Shown in pieces: positions 1-12,518 of a DNA stretch of 64,000 nucleotides (position 1 is the stretch's first letter; every line of letters begins with the position of its first letter). A program made the translations under genes and the position numbers. The notes under the pieces are model-generated. The model saw only the letters and a list, made by a program, of their open reading frames with translations, ran no database searches and was not told the origin of the DNA. Origin of the DNA: Mactra quadrangularis (taxonomy: Eukaryota; Mollusca; Bivalvia; Venerida; Mactridae); assembly GCA_025267735.1 (NCBI GenBank), contig CM046311.1:32898895-32962894 (forward strand), read 5' to 3'.

Positions 1-842
1 ATTTCTTTCCGTATTTGATGTATTTTTCAGTATATTTTGCTGTATAATGGGCCGTTTTACTTTAGCGCAATAGAGCGCAGTGCAGATGCATTATGGGACC
101 TTTAGCTTGACGGCGTAGCATTCTGTGATAGTTTGTTGCGCTGCTGCACTTTCGCGACGTTTGTTGTCGCTCTGATACTGTGTAGCACTTGCTGCACAGG
201 GAGCACTATATAAGTCCAGGCCTGTGCCGCAGTCGATGACTTCAGCACTTACTCCCTAAGTATGCACATTGTTCTTTTGTAGTTTGAACTTAAAACTTTT
301 TTGGCATTTTCTTGCTTACTTTTCTAAATTATTTTTAGTCTATAGATCTAGTAACTACGTATACCTCATTATTTAACTAGTATTGTTTGTTTTTAAACCC
401 TTTTTAACATTGTTGTACCATCGCTAGGGATATTTAACTGGGCGGATCCAAGATTTTTTCCAGGGGGAGATCCTAACTTTTTCGGGGGGGGGTCACCTAA
501 ATACTGTTTGATAGAAATAACTTCTTAGGCTACATATAGATTGCACTGTACATAAATTGTACTATTCATATTATATATTATGATAGTTATTGTATGTATA
601 CATTTTAAAGAATTAAGTTCGAGATGAAATCTATAAAGTAAAATCAATTTGTAGATTTCTAGTAACACTTAAACCCTATACTGTGGTCCATGCTCTTACC
701 CCCCAGCTGAAGTCCACAGCAAACCACAGAGGATCCATAGGAAACTTAAAAGTCCAGAACTTAAAAGAGCTGAAAGGAGAAGAATAGGCGAGAGAGCTAC
801 AATATTAATAACAGTTTATTGAATCTAAAATTTCTTATTGGT
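1..842. other. No gene seen; GC-rich patch and dispersed repeat fragments
   Basis: Apart from the TATA-like patch I see no coding exon. A fragment near 440-495 (GGCGGATCC followed by T- and G-runs) resembles 44757-44790. This suggests both are ends of a dispersed repeat family. Confidence 0.4.
207..214 (+). promoter_or_regulatory. TATA-box-like element
   Basis: A TATATAAG string lies in a locally GC-richer patch (about 60-260) and is followed some 30 bases later by GC-rich sequence. It resembles a Pol II core promoter, or the promoter of a retroelement LTR. No coding exon can be tied to it, and no matching LTR was seen in the window. Confidence 0.25.
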
Positions 843-849
843 TATTAAC

Positions 850-876
850 AACGTTTCGCCATTCAAGGCTTCCTCA
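850..876 (-). repeat. Penelope-like terminal hairpin signature
   Basis: On the minus strand the string reads GTGAGGAAGCC, a short stem-loop, then GGCGAAACGTTG. The pattern TGAgGAAGCC...GGCGAAACGT resembles the hammerhead-derived hairpin found in the terminal repeats of Penelope-like retroelements. No reverse transcriptase or GIY-YIG domain is visible nearby, so this is at most a truncated end. The match is from memory of the motif, not from a search. Confidence 0.4.
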
Positions 877-931
877 CAAACAATATTAATAATAGAAATA
901 CATAATCATTTAATCTATGTTAATCACACAA

Positions 932-1058
932 GAAAAATTACTTCATGCTACGTTAAAATGATTTACACTCGAGAAATACACTAATGGACAGGTACATTTT
1001 GGAGATTCTAGGGGGGTGGGGGCGGACCCCCTGACCCACCGCTAGATCTGCCTATTCA
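932..1058 (+). repeat. Dispersed repeat, left member of an inverted pair
   Basis: This ~125-bp segment matches the reverse complement of 4838-4965. Shared blocks include ACTTCATGCTA, ATGATTTACA, ATACACTAATG and the G-run followed by CCCCCTGAC and AGATCTG. The match is imperfect, with several indels in the homopolymer. The two copies could be terminal inverted repeats of a ~4 kb element or two independent insertions. Confidence 0.6.
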
Positions 1059-4000
1059 TGCATTGTAAGCCAGTCTTGTTATTTATTGATGTTGTAGCGT
1101 GTGAAAATATTTTGACATTAATATATTTTTTATAGGAGAGACAGGGGCTGGATGGTATACTTTTCATATAAGTTTGTTTTAAGATGCTATATAAAGCCAA
1201 TGTGGTTTTAAATACCGGTAAGGTACAACACAAATCTATGTTATTGCGGTTTTTGTAAGATTATAAACATTTGAATGTTACCAAGGAAACAGAGGACATC
1301 GATCGTTTAATGAAACAATTTATTTGTCCCAACTTTCTCCAGTCTCGGGGCAGGTTGGTACAAGGCATAGGATAAGTTGGTGCAAGATAAAACCACTGCT
1401 AATACTAGTCATATTGTTAACTTGGAGACACTCATTCATTTCCATGCCTGTGTACACAGTAATAACTCTGAACAAATGCCATACTCAGTCCCTAATACAA
1501 TGTTGATCATATGGTCTGTATCAACCTAGCTGCCCCGTGCACCAACCCACCCAGTCTCCCCTAAATATAATATTTCATGAGCGATAGAAAAAACTGAAAA
1601 TTATTGAAACATTATAAAAAACTTCATTTTACATGTTTGCATCTTGACGACAACGATAATATAAACAAATTAGTAATTGTTTTAGTAACTTTAATTCCGG
1701 AAGTAAACCTCGGTGCTTTGGGAAAGAAACTCTGGGATGTTGTTTTTATGTCAAATTTCGTCAATTAATACAATCAATATTAATGGATCTAACAAAATAA
1801 AGAAACTTTGTGAAAATATTAATGTGATTTATAATTCATTTTACAAACTATAGAGGAAACATTAATCAACAATATATTCTATTCTGGATGTCTAAAAAGT
1901 GAGGATGTTTTACATTGAAACTCATCAACTAGAGTAGATGCTTATGGCTAGTATGAGTGACAACAATCATGAACATGACCTGACAAAGAACATACTTTTG
2001 GTTTGAACTTTATATCGGACAAGCACAGAGGATTGAGTATGCATAGGCATGGTCCATTATATTTGCGACCTGTCTTTACATGTTTGTATTCTGTGCTTTG
2101 TCATATACAACATAATGAAAGTTGGTGATATCACTCATGTAACATTGAGGTAAGATCATTTCAAGGTTCTACATGTAATACTCTTATCATTTTTACTTCA
2201 TATTAAGGATGGATCTAGAATGCTCATGTTCAAATTTTAATTGGGAATCTGGAATTTATTATATTTTTGGAAGACCCTGTAATGACTGGACATAATCTTA
2301 CATTATTTTATTTAGAAGGTCATAAGACATTGTGTTATTTAGCGAAAACAAGTCAGTGTGACTCAATTTACATTGTACCTTTTAGTCACTTCTGAAAGCC
2401 TTACTGTATTACATTTACACATCTTAACTGTATTAAATATCCAGATTTGCCTTACCACAGCAGAATAATCTTATAATTAGGTCTCTATGAATTACTTAAT
2501 CTACATTGAATCAGATAAATGACTTTAAGTATTTGTTTATATATAACCTTCTTATCTTATCTGAGACTAGATAACATTCACACTAGGGGTCCTGCATTGA
2601 AAGGGACAGTTGCATAAGGGATTATATACACTGTTAGCTGATTGGCTGAGGTCTATAGTTACACTGTGATATCTCAGGGAGAAATCATAATTTTTTCTTA
2701 AAAACCAAAACTCTGAAAAATCTAATTTGAATTACATGTTTTCACTGAGCAGTTTATTATGAAGGCCTATAGATATATGTCCGAGTCAGTAAAAAATCTT
2801 TATAGAAGTAGATGGGCACTGTTCAAAATATTATTTAATTTACATTATCTATGTTTTAGTCTTTAAATATATTACATATTTATAAAACAAGGCCATTTTT
2901 ACAATAATTATAATAATAATTAAGGTGTTAAAAGTAAAGTACATAATTATATCCAAAATTTATCACTAGACTTATGATCAGTGCAAAGATCTTCTTGACT
3001 AAATTAAAATTAATGTATAAAAAATCTGCAAATAACTTAGCAACTACCAATCTAATATGATATAATATATCAGTGGTAAAAGTCCACTACTCTCCATACA
3101 TGTATTTTTATAACTTGGACCAGTGCCAAATAATAGAAAAGAACACATTGTATATAGCTAATGTAAGCATCATTTAAACTTTGATAAAGACTATATATAT
3201 ACATGTATAAAGATACAGACTATATATGACTAGCATAGCAAAGATCTGATAAGAGATATTGTTCTGTAAAAATGTATTTATACATTTATATTTTAAAGCT
3301 GAAAGAAAACCCTATCAGTCTAATAGGAAAATTATATATTCATGTATAAAATATACATGTTTATTATTTTCAATACGTGTATTTAATGAACAGAAATACA
3401 GAGAATGACTTTATATATTTTTAGCATTTTATACAAATCACATAGCAGACAACTTGTATCTCATGATATCTCGGGATGATCATTAGAAACATTAGAAATA
3501 ATCTTAAAATGTATATTCTTATTTTCATTGATATTCAGTAATTGCTCATAGATGACTATTATAATTTCAGTAGATGTAAAGAATTAATTGAATTTCTTTT
3601 ATGCATTGTCTCATTTCTTCTATTGAAATTCTTATTACAATTACATACATCATTTATATACATATAATTACTTGTATCATGTTTTTTGCTTTTTTTTCAA
3701 AATAAGTTTGGTCTAAATCTTAAATGCTGTTTATCAAATTGAACAGAATTGTAAATTACTAATATTGAAATCTTATCAATTAACCAATTTGCAAGCGGAA
3801 GCTGTCAAAATTGTTACTATGGCAACCAGCTGATATCCCAGGATCAACAGTCTATATATAGCCACAGATCTTAGATGAGATAAGCATTAAGACTAATTGT
3901 TAGATATAGATACAGACTGTATAATATAGTCTAGAGTAGATCTTATTTAAAGATAAAGTCTTATGTAAGCTACAATACATGTATAGCATGTTTAACTTAT

Positions 4001-4837
4001 ACATGTAGTTAGATGAATCTTATATGAAAAGTATTAGCCAATATGTGATTTTAGAAATTGCACTTGCTCTCAAAAACTTAGTAGAATATTATACTATGCT
4101 ATCATGTGTAATTATTTTTTTCTGATGAAACTAAGATAAATTAAAAAGTATACTGATATGTATATATAAAAATTGTATTTCTTCATGGTATATTCTAATT
4201 CAATCTGAAGAAAATTGAATTTGTTCTGTGAACTATAGTTATAATATCACTTGAAAACTATGTACTCGTTTTCTTTTGACATTTCCGCAATTCTACAAAA
4301 CAACTTTATAGGGTACACAGTGGTTATGTTTTGTTTTAGGTTCTGCATAAATAGTTTTGTGCAGCGGTCTAATATTCTACCTGCTGAGTGTCTGTGTGTT
4401 TTAAAATACTGTAAGATGCAACTAGCATTGAGGCCCTGTCATTTTTTTATTTCTGATTATTGGATAAGATTATTAAACTGAATACTTAGATATTAATATT
4501 ATTAAAATCTAACACTAACTTAATTTAAAAACTTTAGATTAAAATGTTAGCTTGACTAACTTCATTGATAGATTCTCTAACTAAATGTTTTAGTTTCTAT
4601 ACACTATGTGCTCAGATTGAGCTACCGAACCCCTAAACCTTAATTTACCATGGCCAAGAGATCCTTGTTAGGAAGTGATTTCACTGTGGCACATTTTCAC
4701 AATATCATAATAGAGTCCACACTCCATCCCCAGGGCTGCGTGCAGACTGCAGAGTACAGTATGGAAAAGAGCTGTGACATTGCATTTTAGCTTCCAAAAC
4801 ACTGCTGGGCAGGTTATTGTTAACATAAAAATTATAG
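1059..4837. other. AT-rich non-coding stretch
   Basis: I see no exon, RNA gene or clear transposon here. The sequence is rich in TACATGTA and TATATA strings. Short open frames at 1042-1233 and 4251-4481 look like chance: no recognisable domain and no supporting splice sites. If 932-1058 and 4838-4965 are termini of one element, this would be its interior. Confidence 0.4.
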
Positions 4838-4965
4838 ACAGATCTATCAGGGGGGGGGGGGGAGTCAGGGGGCCATGTCCCCCTGAAATTTCCAAAATAA
4901 CCTGTACATTAGTGTATTTTTTTGAACTGTAAATCATTTAAAATAGCATGAAGCATTTTGTTTCT
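4838..4965 (-). repeat. Dispersed repeat, right member of an inverted pair
   Basis: Reverse-complement relative of 932-1058. It contains an uninterrupted G-run of about 12-13 bases at 4849-4861 and ends near GCATGAAGC. Confidence 0.6.
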
Positions 4966-5104
4966 CAAGCTCACTTCACTTGCCTTTGTTTTTTTAAACA
5001 AAGATCTAATGGTTGTGTAGTTTTAGCCAGATTTTTCAACGACAAAATTTGGCTAATAGTTTGGCAACACAGGGGTGGGCAACTGGGTGGGTGGCTTGGC
5101 GGGG

Positions 5105-5335
5105 GTCTGGTGTCGTTAATAATTGCGTTATAGTTTTCAATTTAGCATATATCTCTGCCATTTATTGTCAGATATTTATGAAACTTCATACTATGATATC
5201 ATACCATTTGATGAACAGAATTAGAGAGTAACCACAACTCTACCTGGCTTTATAATAGATTATTTCCTTTTGTAATTTTTGCTTTAAAGTTTTTAAATCC
5301 GGCTTTAATGTGGTTTCCACATTACATTTTATGTT
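5105..5335 (+). repeat. Dispersed ~230-bp repeat, copy 1
   Basis: This matches 18287-18515 in the same orientation. Shared strings include GGTGTCGTTAA, GCCATTTATTGTCAGAT, TATGAAACTTCATAC, CCACAACTCTA and GGCTTTAATGTGGTTTCCAC. The copies differ by scattered substitutions and indels. No coding potential is shared between them. Confidence 0.7.
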
Positions 5336-6215
5336 ATCATCAATATGCCACATTACTCTGCTAACAGTTTATGGACTATAACCAGTCATTTAGAATTTAC
5401 AAGCCGGTGGAAATATTGAATGCCCTGGATAGCAGGGATTTTACAAGGGATTTGCATGATCAAAATTGGAGTCCTTGCTATTTCCTTGGATTAGGAGGTG
5501 TTGGTGTTACAAGTGACAGGTGCATAAGGGGTATCTAACTATCTTTATAATAACATTGTATGATTGATTCATTTGGCTATTTGATTACCATAACTTAAAT
5601 TCTGTCGAATATTCACAATTCTTGCCTTAAATTCAAGCACTAGCCCGAATTATCATGCTACAAGTAAGGGACAAACTTATGAACTGGTTGAACTATATAA
5701 AATAATTAATGTTCACTAGCAGGTAACAGTTTATTTTTGTCTCGAGTTTTTAGGCTAGTTGATTAAGATGAAGACTTATCTTCTAGGGAAGTATAATGCA
5801 AAATAACCTAAGATGAAATATTTATTTGGTTTTCAATTATGCCTGTATCAATTAGGACTGTGGATTGTTGGGCAAGTGGCGATCCGATCCAAACCAAGTT
5901 CATGTGTAGCGATTCATGAATTGAACCACATATTACTTGTTAATGGAAAAGCATACAGGAATTCAAGTCATAACAAAAACAAGCGAAAAGTTACAGAAGT
6001 TTTTACTGTATGGAATACCATGTACTCCAAACATTTCTCTCACTAGACGTTTTCTGGTAATTTTCATTTCTTTCATTTTTTTTAAAAAATAGATTGCGAT
6101 TCAACGATTTCGGACATGACGAATATTCATACTCAATTTTCTGGTCGAGATCGCTAATATCCAGGTACTTGGATATTCGCAGCAGCCCTAGTATGAATGT
6201 ATGCTAGTCATTAGA
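5336..6215. other. No gene seen
   Basis: AT-rich. The 77-codon open frame at 5813-6046 has no domain I recognise and no splice or promoter context. I treat it as chance. Confidence 0.4.
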
Positions 6216-6221
6216 TCTGCC

Positions 6222-6560
6222 TAGTGGGTAAAGTTGATGACTGCCATCTTAAATTTTCTCGAGCACTAGGTCCATTATCAATGTTATGAAGTTCAAGGCA
6301 AAATTATTAGCTAGCCCAATTGTATGAATGAAATAGATTTTACAAGCCTGTATCAATGTATGCTACTGCTGGGGTCTGGCTAGTAGGTAAAGTTGATGAC
6401 TGCCATCTTAAATTTTCTCGAGCACTAGGTCCATTTTTAATGTTATGAAGTTCAAGGCAAAATTAATAGCTAGCCCAATTGTATGAATCAAGTAGATTTC
6501 TCAAGCCTGTATCAATGTAAGCTAGTCCTGGGTTCAGGCTAGTGGGTTAAGTTGATGACT
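6222..6560 (+). repeat. Tandem repeat, period ~160 bp, ~2.1 copies
   Basis: The block AAGTTGATGACTGCC...TTTTCTCGAGCACTAGGTCC...GTTATGAAGTTCAAGGCAAAATTA...TAGCTAGCCCAATTGTATGAAT...CAAGCCTGTATCAATGTA recurs at about 6222 and 6381, with a third partial start at about 6541. Spacing is 159-160 bp. Confidence 0.8.
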
Positions 6561-6917
6561 GGTATAAAGTCATAGAATAAAATTTAAGCATTATCTACTC
6601 CTTATTTTTTTATGAAACTTATAATCTAGGGAAGTCTGTATTCAAGTATTCGCATCACGCTCGTCTTTAAAATGTATTCATAGGAGCCGGTTAACTAATT
6701 TAGAGCTATATATTATGTTTACAACCAAAATATCATAGAAAGGATGGCAATTTCTAAATGAAAACTTTATTAAAGAAAGAAAAAGAATAAACAGTAAGCA
6801 ATTTCTATTTTAGATTAAAAATAATTCAAAAGATCTGCTAGCTATCTCTCTAGAATCTCCAACTCAACATCAAATTTCTCCTATATGTCTTGCAATAGTT
6901 TTCCAATGTGACTATTC

Positions 6918-7262
6918 TCCCATTAAGAAAATGGGATTTCTCCAATGGGAGAATTCTCCCATTTTAAAAATGGGATTTCTCCCATGGGAGAATTATCCCA
7001 TTTTGGATATGGGATATCTCCCACGGGATAATTCTCCCATTCTTAAATATGGGAATTTTTTATTTTTGGAGTTTTTAAATATTTTTTTTCACATTCTTGT
7101 TAAGAATATCAGTATGATGCCAAATATGTATTTTTACCTTGATGTGAGCTTTATTAATGGAATTAGAAATGGGAGAATTCTCCCATGGGAGAAAATTCCC
7201 ATTTTCTAAATGGGATTCCCATGGGAGAGCCATTCTTCCATGGGAATTTGCCAATTCCCATG
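6918..7262. repeat. Cluster of GGGAGAATTCTCCC-type palindromes
   Basis: Two sub-clusters (6918-7050 and 7168-7262) are built from short palindromes such as GGGAGAATTCTCCC, TCCCATGGGA and CCCATTTTAAAAATGGG. About ten copies with small variations are nested so the segment can fold into several hairpins. About 115 bp of T-rich sequence separates the sub-clusters. An open frame runs through on each strand only because the unit lacks stops, so I do not call a gene. Confidence 0.75.
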
Positions 7263-7444
7263 GGAATTTTGACTTTTGACTTAAAATTAAACATATTTCT
7301 AGTAAAGATATTTGGATGAAAGTTTACTGGTGTCATGCCCATATGTAGTTCTACATTTATTGAAAATTTGAAATTATTCCGATGAAAAATAAAAAAAGTA
7401 AGTTTGCAAGATTTCCGGATTCGCAAACGTATTCCGGACTGTGT

Positions 7445-8306
7445 TGTAGATAAAGCAATGCTGCATTACATCTCACGAATAGGCGCATGCAAGAAATTAT
7501 TAACGTAAGCTTCCTTCAGCAGTTAAAGCCTTACTCTGTACAAACATACTAACATTGAGCATAAACAAGGATTAGAAATAATTCAATGATAATTTGTTAT
7601 TTTTCACAATGTTTGGCATATGTTTGAATTCTTAATGAGTAATAAATTTTAAATCCATTTCATGTAGTATACACCCATCTTCAGAAATTAAAAAACAAAT
7701 TAGTATAAAATGCTTTAGTTCGTAATCTATCTGTAGTAAATTAAAATAGTTTTCTAACAGTACTAACACTTCTTTACAATGTCAAGCTTAAAATCGGTTT
7801 AGGACACACGGCTTTATCTAAGAAAAAACTGCCTTTTATTCATGTGAGCACAAATGTGGTTTCAAATGTTAGTTTTACATTATATCATCAACGAAAAGGT
7901 ATAACTAAAAGGTTTGAAACTCTTATGCAATTAAAGTACTTGCTAAGAAGCTTGTCAAAATGTTACGAGTTTGAATCAAATCTACATGTGTATGAAACTG
8001 CATATTGGCAATTATCTAAATGTAAAGAATCAAACTTACTGTCATCCTTGGAGAAGATCTCACGACATCTTGTACATCTCTATTGTCTTTCAAATCCATG
8101 CTTCTATGTTTCATCTGCAATATATCCCAATATATATCGTATTTTTTAATTTGTTAATAGATATTACGCATAATTTAAATGAATGAAATATGACACAGCA
8201 CAATAGAAATATTTGTAATATTTATTTTGAAATAATCAACACAATTTATGCTATGTTTCACTGCTTAACAATTCAAGTTACCTTCCACCAGGATTCGACA
8301 ACCTTT
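7445..8306 (+). repeat. Direct duplication, copy A
   Basis: About 860 bp nearly identical to 9749-10608, with only a few single-base indels (for example near 7570 versus 9870). Both copies keep the same 101-codon open frame (7844-8149 here). Sequence outside the boundaries is unrelated. The low divergence makes this the youngest event in the array. Confidence 0.85.
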
Positions 8307-9748
8307 TGCATATGTGAATGATACAACAAGAACCATAATGTGATCAATTCTTAACGGGTTTGTTTAAAAACTGTTACAAATGCAACTCGTTGTATTCTTT
8401 TAGCTTAAGATCAAGTATTTGTGTAGAAATTATTCGCCTTACGGTTCTATCACGATATTTGAAAATTTAGTTTTCATATCACAGAAACAGATAAAGTATC
8501 ATCGTAAATGAACGAATGAAATGACTTCAAATTTGCTGACATTGCTTGTTGATCCCATTTACAGTAACTCATATACAAGTATTAGCATTTCCAAATTTCC
8601 AAAATGCTCTACCTGTCAATAACTTGCGTATAATGTACATGAAATGTAACTTTATCTTCCGATAGAGCAATACTGCATTTATATTTTACAATTCTTACAA
8701 AAATGCCGCATACATAAATATGCAAGTATAAAAATAATGTTCTTGCAAATACACATTTTTACATATTTAAGATTTGGATAACATACAGAAAAGTGTGATA
8801 CAATTTCGACCACACCCAAGTCTAGTATCACAAGTAAGCTAAGTAATCACATCAAAATCGCCAAATATTTTTCTCTAGAAAATAAAATGTAGATAAAGTA
8901 AAGCCGCATTACATCACACGCACAGATGCATGCCAGATCATCAACAAAAGCTTCATTGTGTATTTCGGGCTTTGCTCTCTACAAACAGACTATCAAAGTG
9001 CAAAATCCTATACATCTTAGGAAGAATAGAAGTAATTAAATGTCATTTAGCTGTTCGAAGAACCAATTTTGAGAATTCAGTATAGCTTACTACAAAACTA
9101 CTTTTTGAGGTAAATGAAGGGATTAAACATTTGAAACATGTGTTATACAGGGAAAGAGTATGTATATGCAATATTACTTAATAATTCGATAGTCAATAAT
9201 GTATTTATGTAACAATTGTTATAAAAATGCCCTATGTAGAAATATGAAAGGGTACAAATAAGTGTTGTAGCAAATTCATAGGTTTGACATATTTAATATT
9301 TGCGTAACCTACAGAATGGTGTGATACAATCTTGTCCATGTACCCAGACTTACACAATTAAGCAAGCTTGTAGCATCTTCAAAAGCTTAAAAACTTCTTA
9401 TTGTTCTATCACGATATTTGAAAATATTTGTCTACAGAAATGAAATTGTAGATAAAGCAATCTGCATTACATCTCACGCATAGGCGCATGCCAGAAATTA
9501 TTAACTAAAGCTTCTTTTGGCCGTTAAAGCCTTACTCTGTACAAACATTCTAACATTTTGCAGTATGTGAAGGACATAAAAAAGTAACCATAATGTGATC
9601 AATTTCTTAACGGGATTGTTTAAAACTAATACACATTCAACTAGATGTAGTTGTTTAGCTTAAGATCAAATATTTGTTCAGAAATACTTGGCCTTACTGT
9701 TCTATCACGATATTTGAAAATTAAGGTTTTTTTCTACAGAAATTAAAT

Positions 9749-10608
9749 GTAGATAAAGCAATGCTGCATTACATCTCACGAATAGGCGCATGCAAGAAAT
9801 TATTAACGTAAGCTTCCTTCAGCAGTTAAAGCCTTACTCTGTACAAACATACTAACATTGAGCATAAACAAATTTAGAAATAATTCAATGATATTTTTGT
9901 TATTTTTCACAATGTTTGGCATATGTTTGAATTCTTAATGAGTAATAAATTTTAAATCCATTTCATGTAGTATACACCCATCTTCAGAAATTAAAAAACA
10001 AATTAGTATAAAATGCTTTAGTTCGTAATCTATCTGTAGTAAATTAAAATAGTTTTCTAACAGTACTAACACTTCTTTACAATGTCAAGCTTAAAATCGG
10101 TTTAGGACACACGGCTTTATCTAAGAAAAAACTGCCTTTTATTCATGTGAGCACAAATGTGGTTTCAAATGTTAGTTTTACATTATATCATCAACGAAAA
10201 GGTATAACTAAAAGGTTTGAAACTCTTATGCAATTAAAGTACTTGCTAAGAAGCTTGTCAAAATGTTACGAGTTTGAATCAAATCTACATGTGTATGAAA
10301 CTGCATATTGGCAATTATCTAAATGTAAAGAATCAAACTTACTGTCATCCTTGGAGAAGATCTCACGACATCTTGTACATCTCTATTGTCTTTCAAATCC
10401 ATGCTTCTATGTTTCATCTGCAATATATCCCAATATATATCGTATTTTTTAATTTGTTAATAGATATTACGCATAATTTAAATGAATGAAATATGACACA
10501 GCACAATAGAAATATTTGTAATATTTATTTTGAAATAATCAACACAATTTATGCTATGTTTCACTGCTTAACAATTCAAGTTACCTTCCACCAGGATTCG
10601 ACAACCTT
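9749..10608 (+). repeat. Direct duplication, copy B
   Basis: Partner of 7445-8306, offset by about 2303 bp. It carries the identical 101-codon frame at 10147-10452. Homology stops abruptly at ACAACCTT, where a hAT-like segment begins. Confidence 0.85.
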
Positions 10609-11298
10609 CTGCAGTGCCTGGAGCAGACTTGGGAAAACTGCACACTTTTAGAGTTATGGGAACAGATTATTCCATGAAAAGTAAATTTAAGAATATAACT
10701 TCATGAAAGAAAAATAACGGGGACAGTGTATTTTTTGGCCTATAATATGTAATAAACACTGCAAGTCGTGCAAAGTAAATAATAAGTATTATTCAACGAA
10801 TGTTTCTACATGTAAAATAACAATCCAGATATTACTATAACAAGCATATTTTGTGAATAAGAGTCATTCGTGACAGTCGTGGCAAACTTACAAGAGCATA
10901 ATTATGAAACTGTAAAAATGAGTTTCCTTTACGTTTATTTAGTGCACACCATTTAGAAATATATTTTTAATGATAAACATTTTGGCATGGTATAGCTTAG
11001 CCTCTTTCTGTTAGGTCAATAAGAGCTACACTAATATTTTGCATATAAAATGCCGAAGTGTGAAGAAGCAAGAATATGATCTGCACAAGTCCAGTACAAA
11101 CGAACGCGCTCTGATCTCCTTAATTCTTTGAACTTAATTTTCAATCGAATGAACCATTTAAAACTGACGATTCGCTACATTTTGTAATGAAATAAAAAAT
11201 ACCGCCAAATACCGGTACGCTGAATTCGTACCGCGATACGTATCGTCGCAGCTGCGTATCGCAATATACCGGTATACCGGTATATTATTGCAGCTCTA
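10609..11298 (-). mobile_element. hAT-like insertion, one end recognised
   Basis: Read on the minus strand from 11298 the segment begins AGAGCTGCAATAATATACCGG and continues with stacked palindromes (ACCGGTATACCGGT, GCAGCTGC, CGATACGTATCG). Such CCGGTAT-rich palindromic subtermini are typical of non-autonomous hAT elements. It replaces sequence present in the other unit of the array (8307-8640). I could not find a clean opposite TIR near 10609, so the other end may be truncated. Confidence 0.45.
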
Positions 11299-11700
11299 AA
11301 AACTTCATCATCAGATTCATGAAATATAACTTTATCATCCGATAGAGCAATTCTGCATTTATAGTTTACAATTGTTACAAAAAATGCCGTATACAGAAAT
11401 ATGCAAGTACAAAGTATATAAATAATGTGTTTTTTTGCAAATACACATTTTGTTTACATATTCAAGATTTGGATAACATACAGAAAAGTGTGATACAATA
11501 TCGACCACAAACTATCACAAATAAGCTAGGTAATCACATTGAAATCTTAAAACGTTTTTTCTATAGAAATAAAAATGTAGATATAACAAAGCTGCATTCC
11601 ATCACACGCATAGGTGCATGCCAGATCCTCAACAGTAGCTTCATTGACCATGACGGGCTTTGCTCTCTACAAACAGACAAACAAAGTGCAAAAACCTAAA

Positions 11701-12466
11701 CACCTTACGAAGAATAAAAGTAACAAGTAAAAAAGTACAATCTTAAGGTAACTCAAAATAGCATTGTGTTGCATTGTCATGTTAACTGTTAATGTTTTTC
11801 AATATTATAATGTAACTTGTTATAAAACGTTTTCCTGTTCGTATGTAAAGGAAACTAAAAATTTTGCTCACAATAAAGAGACATGAATTCTGAACGAAGT
11901 TTGATATTATGGTAAACACTAACTTACGGACCAAATTAAATTATTGTACAACCTGGCATAATGAATGTGTATTGTTTAATTATTATGAGAAACGCATATT
12001 AAAAAACCAAGTCTCATGTGGGAGAAAAAAATGTTTTATTGCTAAAAAAATGAAATTATACAAAAAAGACAATTAAAGTTTTTAAATGCTCGCTTAACCT
12101 AGTTTGTGACATAATGTTATTCATTTTAGTCCTGTAGTAAAATGCTATATTTTAGATGAATCGTGCACTTGAGTCCCCACAAAGTTTTTTTACAGTTTCT
12201 ATATCTCTGAAAGGTGCTGAATAAGAATTAGAGTGACACCCTGTCACCCTTGAGCAATTTGCATAATATGCAAATTAAGGCCGCCATTATAGAAATTCCA
12301 TTTTTCGCTAATAACTCAATAACCAACTTAGATACAAAATTACAATATGTATCCATACCCATGTTTTCAGGGTCTATCTATCACATGGTACTAATATCAG
12401 CTTGATCAGATCATTTAAATATGCAAATTTATGCAACTTAAGTATTTTACGAAACATAATATTCGG

Positions 12467-12469
<3 letters not shown>
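11701..12469. other. No gene seen
   Basis: AT-rich sequence without a recognisable exon, RNA gene or element. The short self-complementary string TTGCATAATATGCAAA near 12259 is the only structure noted. Confidence 0.4.

Positions 12470-12515
<46 letters not shown>
12470..12515 (+). repeat. (ATT)n microsatellite, LINE 3' tail
   Basis: About 15 uninterrupted ATT triplets. On the minus strand this is an (AAT)n tract directly after AGCGCTATACAAATACGGTAT, the position expected for the microsatellite tail of a CR1/L2-type LINE. Confidence 0.85.

Positions 12516-12518
<3 letters not shown>

Larger units (their letters stand above)
7445..11700 (+). repeat. Higher-order repeat array, five decayed units
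   Basis: A core reading TGTAGATAAAG...GCATTACATC.CACGCATAGGCGCATGCC..., followed by AAGCTTC and a TACTCTGTACAAACA-like block, recurs at 7445, 8889, 9447, 9749 and 11576. A second core (ATGCCG.ATACA.AAATATGCAAG ... AAGTGTGATACAAT) recurs at about 8702, 9229 and 11383. The phrase TCTATCACGATATTTGAAAAT precedes several core copies. The unit order suggests unequal exchange within one ancestral element. No transposase or polymerase motif is visible. Confidence 0.7.

Noticed and set aside
6931..7426. Two overlapping protein frames on opposite strands
   Set aside because: Both are by-products of the stop-free palindrome unit.
7844..8149. 101-codon frame present identically at 7844 and 10147 as a protein gene
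   Set aside because: Its identity is explained by the 860-bp DNA duplication. It lies in a repeat family, has no known domain, and no signs of splicing or promoter.
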